Source: Anaerolineales bacterium
GTDB lineage: Bacteria > Chloroflexota > Anaerolineae > 4572-78 > J111
Assembly (NCBI GenBank): GCA_020634935.1
Contig: JACKAT010000002.1
Span: 242,542-306,541 of the forward strand
Direction: 5' to 3'
Length of the DNA stretch: 64,000 nucleotides
The position numbers and the translations under genes were made by a program. The notes beneath the pieces were generated by a model. That model made no database searches. It was not told where the DNA came from and saw only the letters and a program-made list of their open reading frames with translations. Shown here piece after piece: positions 8,418 to 16,744 of this stretch. Within the stretch, counting starts at the first letter, position 1. Every line of letters begins with the position of its first letter.

Positions 8418-8552
8418 GTAAGCGTTCAGCCCTTAGCGGTCAGCTATCCGCTTTGGGCTCATCCCGGCCAATGGTTGGGTTGGAGAGCTAGTAATAATGG
8501 CCCCAAAGGTATCTTTGGGGTTAAAGCTGACGGCTGATAGCTGAATGCTTAC
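8418..8552. repeat. Palindromic element, 135 bases, copy 2
   Basis: A second copy of the element at 8175, with terminal inverted repeats GTAAGCGTTCAGC / GCTGAATGCTTAC. It ends 20 bases before the start codon of the acyl-CoA synthetase fusion and therefore occupies the promoter or leader region of that gene. Confidence 0.85.
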
Positions 8553-8572
8553 AATGTGAGGAGACGGGCTGA

Positions 8573-11419
8573 ATGAAAAATTTAGAAACGCTGCAATCTT
8601 TAATAAACGACCTGCGTCAGGCAGGCGACGCTGAATGTCTGCTGGCCTTTCGGGCCGATGAAATCGAGCGCTGGAGCTGCGCCGATGTCGCGGCGGCGGC
8701 GGAGCAGTTAGCCCGCGGTCTGGTTGCCGCCGGGGTGCAGCCGGGCGAGTTTATCCCTGTGCTGGCCCATAATCGCCCCGAATGGGTGGTGGCCATGCTG
8801 GCCATTATCGGCGCGGGGGCGGCGGTCTCGCCGCTCGATTCCCAAATCACCAAGGAGGCGCTGGAGCGAGTGCTGCACGACAGCGAGGCGCGTTTCATCT
8901 TTACCACCACCGAATATCTCAACCGGCTGGGCCAGCTCAAGGCTAATTTGCGGCCTATTTTGTTCGATGTAGAGCCGGATGATGAGCGAAGTTGGCAGGC
9001 GCTGCGCGATAATAGCGACAGGCCGCTGCCTACTGTCGGTCTCGAGGACCCGGCGGCGCTGTTTTACACCTCCGGCACAACCGGCGTGCCTAAAGGCGTG
9101 AGGCTGACCCACCACAATTTGCTCTTCCAGCTCAAGGCCATTGAGGCGGCTAATTTGGTTCACCCCACGGATCGAGCGCTGCTGCCGCTGCCGATGTACC
9201 ACGTTTATCCTTTTACCATCGGCACGCTGACGCCGCTAACCTTCCGGCTGCCGATTATCTTGCCTCACGCGCTGACCGGCCCCCAAATCATCCGGGCTCT
9301 GCGCGAGGGCGAGGTGACGATTATCATCGGCGTGCCGCGCGTCTATCGGGCCATTTACGATGGCATCGAGGCCCAGATCGCCGGGCGAGGCCAAGTGGCC
9401 GCGACGCTGTTCAACAGCGCTCTGAATACCAGCAACGGTTTGCACCGCCGCTTGGGCTGGCGGGTTGGCCAGAAGCTGTTCAACCCGCTGCGAGCCGTAG
9501 CCGGCCCCCACTTGCGCTTGCTGACCTCCGGTGGATCGGCTTTGGCTCCGGACCTGGCCTGGAAGTTAGAAGGGTTGGGCTGGGATATCGCTATCGGCTA
9601 CGGGCTGACCGAAACGTCGCCCATGCTAACCATGAACCTGCCTAACAGCGAGGTCCCCCGGCTGGGGAGTGTTGGCCGGCCGCTAACCGGCATCGAGATT
9701 CGCATCGATGAGACGGTTCAAGCCGAAGGCGAGGCCGCCGCTCAGCGTAATGGCCGTGGCCCGGCCGAAGGGGAGATTTTGGCCCGAGGGCCAAGCGTCT
9801 TTACCGGCTATCGCAACTTGCCGGACGAAACAGCCCAGGCCTTTACCGATGACGGCTGGTTTAGAACCGGCGATTTGGGTTACTTTGACGCAGACGGGTA
9901 TTTATATATCAGCGGGCGGGCCTCAACGCTGATTGTGTTGGAAGGCGGTAAGAAGATTCAGCCGGAGCCGCTGGAGGAGATCTACCAGCAGCACCAATTT
10001 ATCCGGGAGATCGGCATCTTATATGAAGCCAACCAACTGGTTGCGCTGATTGTGCCGGAAATGGCGGAGGTCAACCAGTACCGCAACGGCGATGTTGAAC
10101 AAGCCATCCGCGAGGCTATCACCGAGCGCTCCCAGGCGGTCGCTTCGTATCAGCGGCTGACTGATTATGCCACCACAACCGAAGCCATCCCCCGGACCAA
10201 CCTGGGCAAAATCCGGCGGCATTTGCTGGTCAAGAACTACAAATTAGCCAAACAGGGGGTCCAACCCGAGTCTCACGCGGTTGGACCGCTGCCGATTGCC
10301 GATATGTCGGAACGGGATCAGGCGTTGCTCGCCCAACCGGGGGCGCGGCGAGTGTGGGATTGGCTAGCCAGCCGCTACGCCGATAAATCGCTGACCCCCG
10401 ACACCAGCCCGCAGCTTGATCTGGGCATCGACTCCTTAGAGTGGTTGACCCTGACCCTGCAAGTCAACAATCTGACCGGCGTCGAATTGAGCGACGAGGC
10501 TATCCGGCAAATCAGTACGGTGCGAGACCTGCTGCAAGCGGTCCAATCCGCCGCCGAGAAGGAGTCCCTCGGCAGTTCGTCATCTCTCCCGGAGGCCATG
10601 ACCATGCTGACCGACGAGCAGAAAAAATGGCTGAGACCCCTGAACCGCGGGCAGCAAAGGGCGGCGACGGTCCTGTTTGTTTGGCTGAAGGGGTTGGCCC
10701 GCCTCCTGTTCCGGCTGGAAGTTCACGGGCTTGAAAATTTACCGCGTGACCGAAATTTTGTATTGACGCCCAACCACTCCAGCATGCTCGATGCGCCTAT
10801 GGTGGCCGCGGCCTTACCGCTTGAACATCTGCGGCGCACCACCTGGATTGCCGCCCAGGATGTCATGCTGACGAACCCGTTGATGCGGCTGGTCACCCGG
10901 CTGGCTCAAGTGCTGCCCATCGATCGCTTTACGGGCGGTACCGGCGTGAAGGAGATGGCGCTGGCCGTGGCCTCTTTGCGGCAGGATAACCATTTAGTCT
11001 GGTTTCCTGAAGGACGGCTGACCCCCAGTGACAAAATGCTGCCCTTTCGAGAGGGTATTGGCGTGGTATTGGAGCAGGCGCCGGTGCTGGTGGTGCCGGT
11101 TTACATTCAAGGCACTCGCCAGGCTATGCCGCCGGAGCGAGCGCTACCCCAACCAAAGCCGATTAGTATTACCTTTGGCCCGCCCTGTGAGCCTAACGAA
11201 TTGGCCGAACAGGGCGAAGGTGAACTGGCCTCGACCCGGCTGGTGAATGCCCTGCAGCAGCGGGTCATGGCGCTGTCCGAGCAGCCGCAACATGCCCAGC
11301 CCCGCCAGTTGACTAAAGGGATGGTTATCGCCCCGATCGCGTTGATTGGCGTGGCCTTTACCGCCATAGCGGGGCTGATTTGGTGGTTGGTTAAAGGTGG
11401 GGGACGGCGCAAAAGTTAA
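8573..11419 (+). CDS. Fused acyl-CoA/ACP synthetase, acyl carrier domain and PlsC-type acyltransferase
   Basis: A 948-residue three-domain lipid enzyme. Residues 1-555 form an adenylate-forming synthetase: P-loop-like YTSGTTGVPKG near 165, GYGLTETSP near 342, WFRTGDLGYFD near 430 and the C-terminal lysine segment RTNLGKIRR. Residues about 590-660 form a carrier domain with the phosphopantetheine serine in DLGIDSLEW (Ser621). Residues about 690-900 form a lysophosphatidate-type acyltransferase with NHSSMLD (His735, Asp740) and FPEGRL near 811. One hydrophobic helix lies near the C-terminus, followed by basic residues. The layout suggests activation of a fatty acid, loading onto its own carrier and transfer to a glycerolipid at the membrane. 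The start is well supported by AGGAGAC. It resembles the Aas (acyltransferase/acyl-ACP synthetase) idea with domains in a different order. Confidence 0.92.
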   Translation: MKNLETLQSLINDLRQAGDAECLLAFRADEIERWSCADVAAAAEQLARGLVAAGVQPGEFIPVLAHNRPEWVVAMLAIIGAGAAVSPLDSQITKEALERVLHDSEARFIFTTTEYLNRLGQLKANLRPILFDVEPDDERSWQALRDNSDRPLPTVGLEDPAALFYTSGTTGVPKGVRLTHHNLLFQLKAIEAANLVHPTDRALLPLPMYHVYPFTIGTLTPLTFRLPIILPHALTGPQIIRALREGEVTIIIGVPRVYRAIYDGIEAQIAGRGQVAATLFNSALNTSNGLHRRLGWRVGQKLFNPLRAVAGPHLRLLTSGGSALAPDLAWKLEGLGWDIAIGYGLTETSPMLTMNLPNSEVPRLGSVGRPLTGIEIRIDETVQAEGEAAAQRNGRGPAEGEILARGPSVFTGYRNLPDETAQAFTDDGWFRTGDLGYFDADGYLYISGRASTLIVLEGGKKIQPEPLEEIYQQHQFIREIGILYEANQLVALIVPEMAEVNQYRNGDVEQAIREAITERSQAVASYQRLTDYATTTEAIPRTNLGKIRRHLLVKNYKLAKQGVQPESHAVGPLPIADMSERDQALLAQPGARRVWDWLASRYADKSLTPDTSPQLDLGIDSLEWLTLTLQVNNLTGVELSDEAIRQISTVRDLLQAVQSAAEKESLGSSSSLPEAMTMLTDEQKKWLRPLNRGQQRAATVLFVWLKGLARLLFRLEVHGLENLPRDRNFVLTPNHSSMLDAPMVAAALPLEHLRRTTWIAAQDVMLTNPLMRLVTRLAQVLPIDRFTGGTGVKEMALAVASLRQDNHLVWFPEGRLTPSDKMLPFREGIGVVLEQAPVLVVPVYIQGTRQAMPPERALPQPKPISITFGPPCEPNELAEQGEGELASTRLVNALQQRVMALSEQPQHAQPRQLTKGMVIAPIALIGVAFTAIAGLIWWLVKGGGRRKS

Positions 11420-11437
11420 CTCTGAATGTAACGACTC

Positions 11438-11518
11438 AGGTGACTGGCACTTTGCTCAAATCGAGAACGTTGTGTGGCATATAACGCTATAATTACAGCG
11501 ATTAAGTGCCAGTCACCT
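11438..11518. repeat. MITE-like element, copy B
   Basis: An 81-base element with the perfect inverted repeat AGGTGACTGGCACTT / AAGTGCCAGTCACCT, 18 bases after the preceding stop codon. Confidence 0.92.
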
Positions 11519-11542
11519 CGTCTGCTGAGTAAATACGTCTGA

Positions 11543-12217
11543 ATGATGGATGCATTTGAGTTTGCCTTGGCTTTATGGCAGCAGCCTGACCCGGTATCGC
11601 TGTGGACTATTGTCATGGTGTTCTTTAGCAGCAACGTACAAGCCTTTACCGTGGCCATCCAAAGTCCTAATCGCAACCTTTTGGTGCTGCAAATTGTGAC
11701 CCTGGCCGGCTTTTCAGAAGCCATTGGCCAGAGTGTAGTGCTGTTTGCCAACCGGGTCAGGCCCCTACGATTCATCTTAAGTTTGGGCGTCTCGGTCATA
11801 CTTTTTATTTTGGGATACCTGGTTTGGGTTTGTTCGGTGTGGTTCGTGGCGGAGTGGGTTTTTGATCGACGGGTGGCGTTATGGTTGGCCGGCGCTGCGG
11901 TGGGCTTAAGTTACATCCCGCTGATCTTTAGCTTTCTGGCGTTGATGCCTTATTTTGGCTTTCCTGTGCTGCGCCTGCTAAATGTGTGGGCGGCGGTGGT
12001 GCTGGTTAATATTCTGCGGTTTTCGTTTGATTTCGAGGTTTGGCAGGCTGTTCTCTGCGCCGCGATGGGGTTAGGCATTATTTTTACCCTGCGGTTAACT
12101 ATCGGCAAACCGGTTTTGTGGGTTATGCTAAGAGTTCGCGACGCGGCGGCCGGTAAGAAATTGCAGCTTGACCTGGCCAAGTTATTCTACTCGAAGGAAG
12201 CCAACGACGAGGAGTAG
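11543..12217 (+). CDS. Polytopic membrane protein of unknown function
   Basis: A 224-residue protein with about five hydrophobic helices (roughly 20-45, 73-105, 115-140, 145-165 and 170-190) and a charged cytoplasmic tail. The overall look recalls Yip1-domain proteins, but no diagnostic motif is visible and I do not assign it. It ends five bases before the alpha/beta hydrolase gene, so the two are very probably co-transcribed. Two Met codons stand at the start (ATGATG); the choice between them is arbitrary. Confidence 0.75.
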   Translation: MMDAFEFALALWQQPDPVSLWTIVMVFFSSNVQAFTVAIQSPNRNLLVLQIVTLAGFSEAIGQSVVLFANRVRPLRFILSLGVSVILFILGYLVWVCSVWFVAEWVFDRRVALWLAGAAVGLSYIPLIFSFLALMPYFGFPVLRLLNVWAAVVLVNILRFSFDFEVWQAVLCAAMGLGIIFTLRLTIGKPVLWVMLRVRDAAAGKKLQLDLAKLFYSKEANDEE

Positions 12218-12222
12218 GCGCG

Positions 12223-13167
12223 ATGTTCAGCTTAGACCCCCTCTCTACGATTTTGTTGGTTATCCTGCTCTGGTTTTTATTGTCAGCTATATCGGCTCCA
12301 TTTGAGGCGCTCGGTTGGTGGGCCGGTTGGTACGGTGGCGAAGTCGCTCCGCCGGCCGATTTGCCGGCCCTCCCGGTGAGAGTCCCCAATCAGCCCGCTG
12401 CCAGTCACTATATCGTCTTTTTAACCGGCATCTCTGGGGTGCAGCACGAGATTTATCTGCCTCGGGAACGAGAATTTCTTAAGCGGTTGGCCGACAAAGT
12501 GACCGGGGCCGTGATTGTGGATGATATTTTTCCTTACTCGGTGACCAATCGGGCTTTGACTCACCAGCGAATCTTTGCCTGGTTTTGGCGCTATACGCTG
12601 CGGCGAAAAGAGCAGGGGGGCTGGGGCGGCTTCTTAATCAACATTCGCAATCTCTTTCAAGTGGCGGTTTCCGCCGACTTTCGCTATGGGCCAATGTATA
12701 ATCAAGGCAGTACCGAGTTGATTCTCAAAAGCCTGAAGCGATATGGCTACCCTGTGGGCAGTGGCATTCCCGTGGTGCTGATCGGTTACAGCGGCGGGGG
12801 GCAAATTGCTCTGGGCTCAGCCACCTACCTCAAACGGCAGTTGAAAGCTCCGATTGTGGTTATCGGTTTAGGCGGGGTTATGTGTTCTGATGTGGGGCTG
12901 GAGCACATCGAGCATCTATACTACATTCGCGGCGAAAGGGACTCGGTTCAGCGGATCGGCGCGATTTTTTTCCCCGGCCGCTGGTCGATCTTTTCCGGCT
13001 CTTATTGGAATCAGGCTAAAGCCGGCGGCAAAATCAGCTATATCAATTTGGCTAAGATGCAGCACAACGGGCCAGGCGGCTATCTGGATGACGACAGCCG
13101 GATGGAGAACGGGCAAACCTACCTGGATACGACCGTGGCCACTATGCTCGAAATTTTGAGACGTTGA
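12223..13167 (+). CDS. Membrane-anchored alpha/beta hydrolase-like protein
   Basis: A 314-residue protein with an N-terminal hydrophobic anchor (about 8-30) and an alpha/beta hydrolase nucleophile elbow, GYSGGGQ near residue 189, preceded by a hydrophobic strand (IPVVLIGY). The upstream strand SHYIVFLTGISG may form the oxyanion region. Acid and histidine candidates lie in the C-terminal third (for example MQHNGPGGYLDDD), but I cannot prove them. The substrate is unknown; a lipase or esterase role at the membrane is plausible. The ribosome binding site GAGGAGTAGG overlaps the end of the upstream membrane-protein gene, indicating an operon. Confidence 0.78.
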   Translation: MFSLDPLSTILLVILLWFLLSAISAPFEALGWWAGWYGGEVAPPADLPALPVRVPNQPAASHYIVFLTGISGVQHEIYLPREREFLKRLADKVTGAVIVDDIFPYSVTNRALTHQRIFAWFWRYTLRRKEQGGWGGFLINIRNLFQVAVSADFRYGPMYNQGSTELILKSLKRYGYPVGSGIPVVLIGYSGGGQIALGSATYLKRQLKAPIVVIGLGGVMCSDVGLEHIEHLYYIRGERDSVQRIGAIFFPGRWSIFSGSYWNQAKAGGKISYINLAKMQHNGPGGYLDDDSRMENGQTYLDTTVATMLEILRR

Positions 13168-13191
13168 CTGCTGATTTATTTGAATAAAAAA

Positions 13192-13226
13192 ACGCTACGG
13201 AGATTGGTTTCTCGTAGCGTGTTTTT
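13192..13226. terminator. Bidirectional terminator between convergent genes
   Basis: The stem ACGCTACG / CGTAGCGT is flanked by an A run on the left and a T run on the right. It serves the hydrolase gene on the plus strand and the small leader-peptide gene on the minus strand. Confidence 0.85.
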
Positions 13227-13255
13227 TAGATTTGTTCGGTTGTAGTTGAACTCGT

Positions 13256-13459
13256 TTAGACGGCCGCTTGCTGCGCTCCAAATGACGAGGCCAGGTTCTT
13301 CAACGACTCCGGATCGACGCCGGCCAGCGCATCGAGCAGATCGACTGTCGGTTCAATTTTAGCGTCTTTCAGGGCTTTCTCAGGATTTTCGGCCAGAGAC
13401 TGAGCAAACCCTTCTTCGGTGAGAATTTTGCCAATTAAAAGCTGTAAATCAGCGCTCAT
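13256..13459 (-). CDS. Small NHLP/Os1348-like leader-type peptide (possible RiPP precursor)
   Basis: A 67-residue acidic protein starting MSADLQLLIGKILTEEGFAQ. The ATG at 13459 is chosen over one nine codons upstream because a CCTCTTT complement (AAAGAGG) sits nine bases before it. The pattern of an N-terminal helix, then FAQSLAENPEKAL, resembles the FRxxLLxNPxxAL signature of nitrile-hydratase-like leader peptides (Os1348, Franean1_4349 types). The short tail (FGAQQAAV) has no Cys and one Ser pair, so a modified core is not obvious and the protein could instead be a stand-alone regulator or carrier-like peptide. It lies downstream of a metallopeptidase and a terpene-synthase-like gene on the same strand. 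Confidence 0.72.
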   Translation of the reverse strand: MSADLQLLIGKILTEEGFAQSLAENPEKALKDAKIEPTVDLLDALAGVDPESLKNLASSFGAQQAAV

Positions 13460-13584
13460 AGTTATTAACCTCTTTCTCATTCTCAACAGATGAAATATTT
13501 CGTTGAAAAGATGGTAACACAGTCACCAAGGCAACACAATGTGACTTTTGTCCTTCTCCTTTGAAGATGTTCTATCACCTTTCT

Positions 13585-15258
13585 CTATACCGTCTCATTG
13601 TGAGTGGTGTTGTACATAGCGGCCAAACGCTTGGCCAGCACGCCGGCCATCTGCATCAGGATGGTCGGATGATCGTAGGCCAGCAGTTGCAGATCGGCGT
13701 CGGTTAAAACGTAACATTTCGACGGCTCAATGGCGCGAACGGTGGCGTAGCGTGGGTCTTCGGTAAAAAAAGCAATCTCGCCGAAGATTTCATTGGGATG
13801 GATTTCGCCGACTTTGGTGGGTTGCCCGGCCTGGTCAACCAAAACCTCCAACTTGCCTTCAATTAAAATGAACACATCATCATTGCGCTCGTTTTGCCAG
13901 ATGACCGGCTCGCCGGGAGCCAGGCGCACCAGCGAAAAGCAGGTGATCAATTTGAACAGCACTTCAACCGGCAGACCCCGATAAATATCCGTCCGGTCGA
14001 GCAGAGCCAGCCGGTGCAGCGTGTTGGCCGCGGCTTCATCTGCTGCCCCACTAACGACGTGCGCCCACAAGCGGCGATCCGGTTCGGTCGGTAAATGATC
14101 GAGCGGCAATACTTCTTCGTCGAGGTGAGCGGCGATGAGATGGGGAAAAAGATGGCGCAGTTTGGGCGGCGCCAGTTGAGCCAGGTAATCGAGGGTGTCA
14201 GTGGCCTCGCCGCTCCAATTCTCCAGAATGAGGCCGACTTCCCGTTTGAGCCGATCATTCTGGGCGGCTATCGTCAGTTCAAGCGACTGCATCTTGGCCA
14301 GCAGCAGCGATCGATAGCGTTTATAAAAGTAACGCCCGGCCGTCTCAGAGTGAGGCTGGCTGAGTTGGAAAGCTTTGAAGCAGGCCTGAATGGCTTTATC
14401 GGCGGGAACGTCGTGGGACGGCTCGAGGTCGGGCAGCAGCTCAAATTTAAAGTTGAGGTAGTTGCGGGCAAACTCATCAACGTATTCGGTCTCGCGGCTG
14501 GTCAGATCGAGGTATAGCCAGCCGACGTGGTAGTAAATATATTTGATCTGGTCTGAGGTGTATTCGTGATCAATCGACTCGATCAAATCACCACGATGGG
14601 CCAGCCGCTGTTCGACCTCGTCGGATAGCTGGCCGCTGCCTTTTAGGAATTCTTCCGATTTAACGCCCAGCGCCGTTTGTAGCAGCTCGATATTTTCAAA
14701 ATCGGCCACACCGACTTGCCCCGACACATTGAGGGCATGCAGCACACTGTAGTAGGAATCAATGGCGATATTCTTCGCCTCCATTTTAGCGGCGAGGGTC
14801 TCGATGGCCTGCCGCAGGAACGATTTGGCGAAAGCCTTCTCCTCCGGCGAGAGGCGATGCTTGACCACCGCGACCGACAGCTTATTGGCAATTTGCTCTT
14901 CCTGCCAGGCGCTGTCGCCAAACATGCCGTAACGGTGGCGGTAATGATGGGCCAACTCGTGGGCGATAATATGGGGCAGAAACAGGCCCAAAAAACGAAA
15001 CAGCGCCTCATCATTGTCGCAGCCTAGCAGCGAACGTAAAATTAGCGCTTGCAGCTTGCCCACCGGCTGGCTAAAATCCGGCACCGATAGGTAAATATGA
15101 CGATCCTCTAGGCTGTAGTAACACAACACGCCGCTGCCCTGCCGCAGTTCAATGCCCGGATCCGCTTCCAGCCCATAGGTCGCAAATTCTTGCAAAAACC
15201 GATCAAAGTAGGTTCGCCCTAAGGCGAACAAATCAATAACACTTTCCTGCTGGTTCAT
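13585..15258 (-). CDS. HExxH metallopeptidase fused to a cyclic-nucleotide-binding domain
   Basis: A 557-residue soluble protein. Residues 100-105 are HELAHH, a zinc HExxH site, followed by EEQIAN (Glu121 or nearby), the spacing seen in IrrE/ImmA-like gluzincins. The middle is mostly helical. Residues about 430-545 are a Crp-type cyclic-nucleotide-binding domain: LAPGEPVIWQNERNDDVF, then the phosphate-binding-cassette-like FGEIAFFTEDPRYATVRA. A regulated intracellular protease is the natural reading, with the domain sensing cAMP/cGMP or acting as a protein-interaction module. The start has AGGAGCC. The small leader peptide is 125 bases downstream and the terpene-synthase-like gene upstream on the same strand, so the peptide could be its substrate; that is inference. 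Confidence 0.82.
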   Translation of the reverse strand: MNQQESVIDLFALGRTYFDRFLQEFATYGLEADPGIELRQGSGVLCYYSLEDRHIYLSVPDFSQPVGKLQALILRSLLGCDNDEALFRFLGLFLPHIIAHELAHHYRHRYGMFGDSAWQEEQIANKLSVAVVKHRLSPEEKAFAKSFLRQAIETLAAKMEAKNIAIDSYYSVLHALNVSGQVGVADFENIELLQTALGVKSEEFLKGSGQLSDEVEQRLAHRGDLIESIDHEYTSDQIKYIYYHVGWLYLDLTSRETEYVDEFARNYLNFKFELLPDLEPSHDVPADKAIQACFKAFQLSQPHSETAGRYFYKRYRSLLLAKMQSLELTIAAQNDRLKREVGLILENWSGEATDTLDYLAQLAPPKLRHLFPHLIAAHLDEEVLPLDHLPTEPDRRLWAHVVSGAADEAAANTLHRLALLDRTDIYRGLPVEVLFKLITCFSLVRLAPGEPVIWQNERNDDVFILIEGKLEVLVDQAGQPTKVGEIHPNEIFGEIAFFTEDPRYATVRAIEPSKCYVLTDADLQLLAYDHPTILMQMAGVLAKRLAAMYNTTHNETV

Positions 15259-15291
15259 CTTCAGGCTCCTAACGCCCCCTCACCCAAGTTT

Positions 15292-15339
15292 GGAGCAACA
15301 AAGTGCTGCTTTGCCGGTCAAAGTAAACTTTGACGCTCC
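15292..15339. repeat. Double-palindrome repeat, single copy
   Basis: Two adjacent palindromes (CAAAGTGCTGCTTTG and GTCAAAGTAAACTTTGAC) framed by GGAGC and GCTCC. Two relatives of this unit stand in tandem at 44828-44887 and 44951-45008. The following bases, 15346-15405, are repeated CTCCACAAACTCT words running into the next gene's stop codon. Confidence 0.85.
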
Positions 15340-15402
15340 TCGTCAACAACTCCACAAACTCTACAAACTCCCTAACTCCACAAACTCTATAAACTCCCCA
15401 AC

Positions 15403-16323
15403 TCATTCCAGCTTAACCAACTTTGCTAAACTTTGCAACCCGCTGGCCAATTTTTCCTGCTGCGCCAGCAGCATCGATTCGCGAGTGGTCAAATAAGCCA
15501 GCAAATCCGGGCTGTTTAACGCTTCGGCTTGTGATTTCAGACGGGACATCCACCCCTGCGCCTGGTCGATGCCCCAGGCGAATCCTTCTCTGGCTACCCA
15601 ACTAACCACTAACTCATCAGCGTGACGACGGCGCTCCGCTTCGCTCAAGAAATAGGTGGTGGTCTGCCGCGCAAGATCCTTGTGCCAATCAAATAAATCA
15701 TTTAAGAATTGGTGCCAGCCGCCCAGCAGGTCGACCGCCTCGGTCCAGGGCGCGATCAGATCGGGCCGGTGGCGCCGGTAGCAGATCGCCGCCACCGGAA
15801 TTTTGGCGGCGCACACCTTCTGCGCCGCGACGCGGGTAAATGCCACTTCATCAATGGTTGCCAGAGCGGCATCTTCCATTGCCGCCTCGCCGGAGCGCAG
15901 CCAGATAGCGGTGAAGTCGGGCCAGAAGGGGTGATCGGCGGGAAAATGAGGCAGATAGGTCGATTGAAACTGCGTATGGAAAAAATTGAGCGCGGGCAGC
16001 AGTTCACGCTCGACGGTGGCGTGGCCGTCCATCAAATTATCGATGAGGCGGATGTAGTAGTAGCCGTTGATGGTCGAATAGGCCAGATCAGCCTGAAGGG
16101 CCAGGTCTGGGCTGGGGCCAAGTGACTGCTCGACCCACCACGGCAGCAGCAGCGCCGGAAAGGCCAGCGGGTGTTTGAAATAATCCTCCGGTTGGGCCGA
16201 GCCGGCCAATGTCTTCAGCCAGGGGATCACCTGGGCCGCCATCACCGGCGCGGCCTGGTGGAGATCGGTTTGCAGGCGAACTATCGCCTGAGTAATGATT
16301 TGAGAGAGTTGGTGAGGGTACAT
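15403..16323 (-). CDS. Class I terpene-synthase / isoprenoid-synthase-like protein
   Basis: A 306-residue all-helical protein with two acidic motifs spaced as in class I isoprenoid enzymes: IRLIDNLMDGH (Asp95, Asp99) and FLNDLFDWHKD (Asn208, Asp209, Asp212, Asp216), the latter resembling the NSE/DTE metal motif. Such enzymes ionise or condense prenyl diphosphates using three Mg2+ ions. The aspartate pattern is not canonical (DxxxD rather than DDxxD), so this may be a diverged enzyme rather than a standard cyclase or prenyltransferase. No strong ribosome binding site is seen at the ATG. It is the first gene of a minus-strand run with the metallopeptidase and leader-peptide genes. Confidence 0.7.
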   Translation of the reverse strand: MYPHQLSQIITQAIVRLQTDLHQAAPVMAAQVIPWLKTLAGSAQPEDYFKHPLAFPALLLPWWVEQSLGPSPDLALQADLAYSTINGYYYIRLIDNLMDGHATVERELLPALNFFHTQFQSTYLPHFPADHPFWPDFTAIWLRSGEAAMEDAALATIDEVAFTRVAAQKVCAAKIPVAAICYRRHRPDLIAPWTEAVDLLGGWHQFLNDLFDWHKDLARQTTTYFLSEAERRRHADELVVSWVAREGFAWGIDQAQGWMSRLKSQAEALNSPDLLAYLTTRESMLLAQQEKLASGLQSLAKLVKLE

Positions 16324-16357
16324 GATCGGTTAATGGCGCCGAAAAGAAGGGGTGTGC

Positions 16358-16516
16358 TCAGGAAACTTTAGGCGCGACGGTGTACTCAGGTTCCGTCTTT
16401 TTATAAAATACCTGTCCCACCCGGTCTATATGCTCAAGTAGATCTTTATTTTCGATTTGATGATAAATTGATCGGTAATTTTGTTTGTAACTGTAGGAAT
16501 AAAATGGTTCATGATA
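16358..16516 (-). pseudogene. Possible decayed gene fragment upstream of the terpene-synthase-like gene
   Basis: An open minus-strand stretch of about 52 codons with no start codon, reading protein-like sequence (EPFYSYSYKQNYRSIYHQIE, then HIDRVGQVFYKKTEPEYTV) to a TGA 35 bases before the next gene. Farther upstream (to about 16670) other frames give short protein-like pieces such as FGTGNVIAEFLSFLEKG. This suggests the 3' remains of a frameshifted cistron. It could also be chance; the evidence is only composition and appearance. Confidence 0.25.
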
Positions 16517-16744
16517 TTATAAGCCAAAGCTCTGCTTCACCAAAAGCATCTGTCACATCAAGCTTGCTCCTCTATCCAAACATCCCTTTTCAAGAAAACT
16601 CAAAAACTCTGCTATTACATTTCCTGTTCCAAAATCGCACAAAATATTTATGAACTTATCATTTATTTAAACGGACCCCTCCATTATCATAAACCGGCAA
16701 ACGATAATCTCATTATTTAAACAAAACTCGCTTCCAGGAGACCC

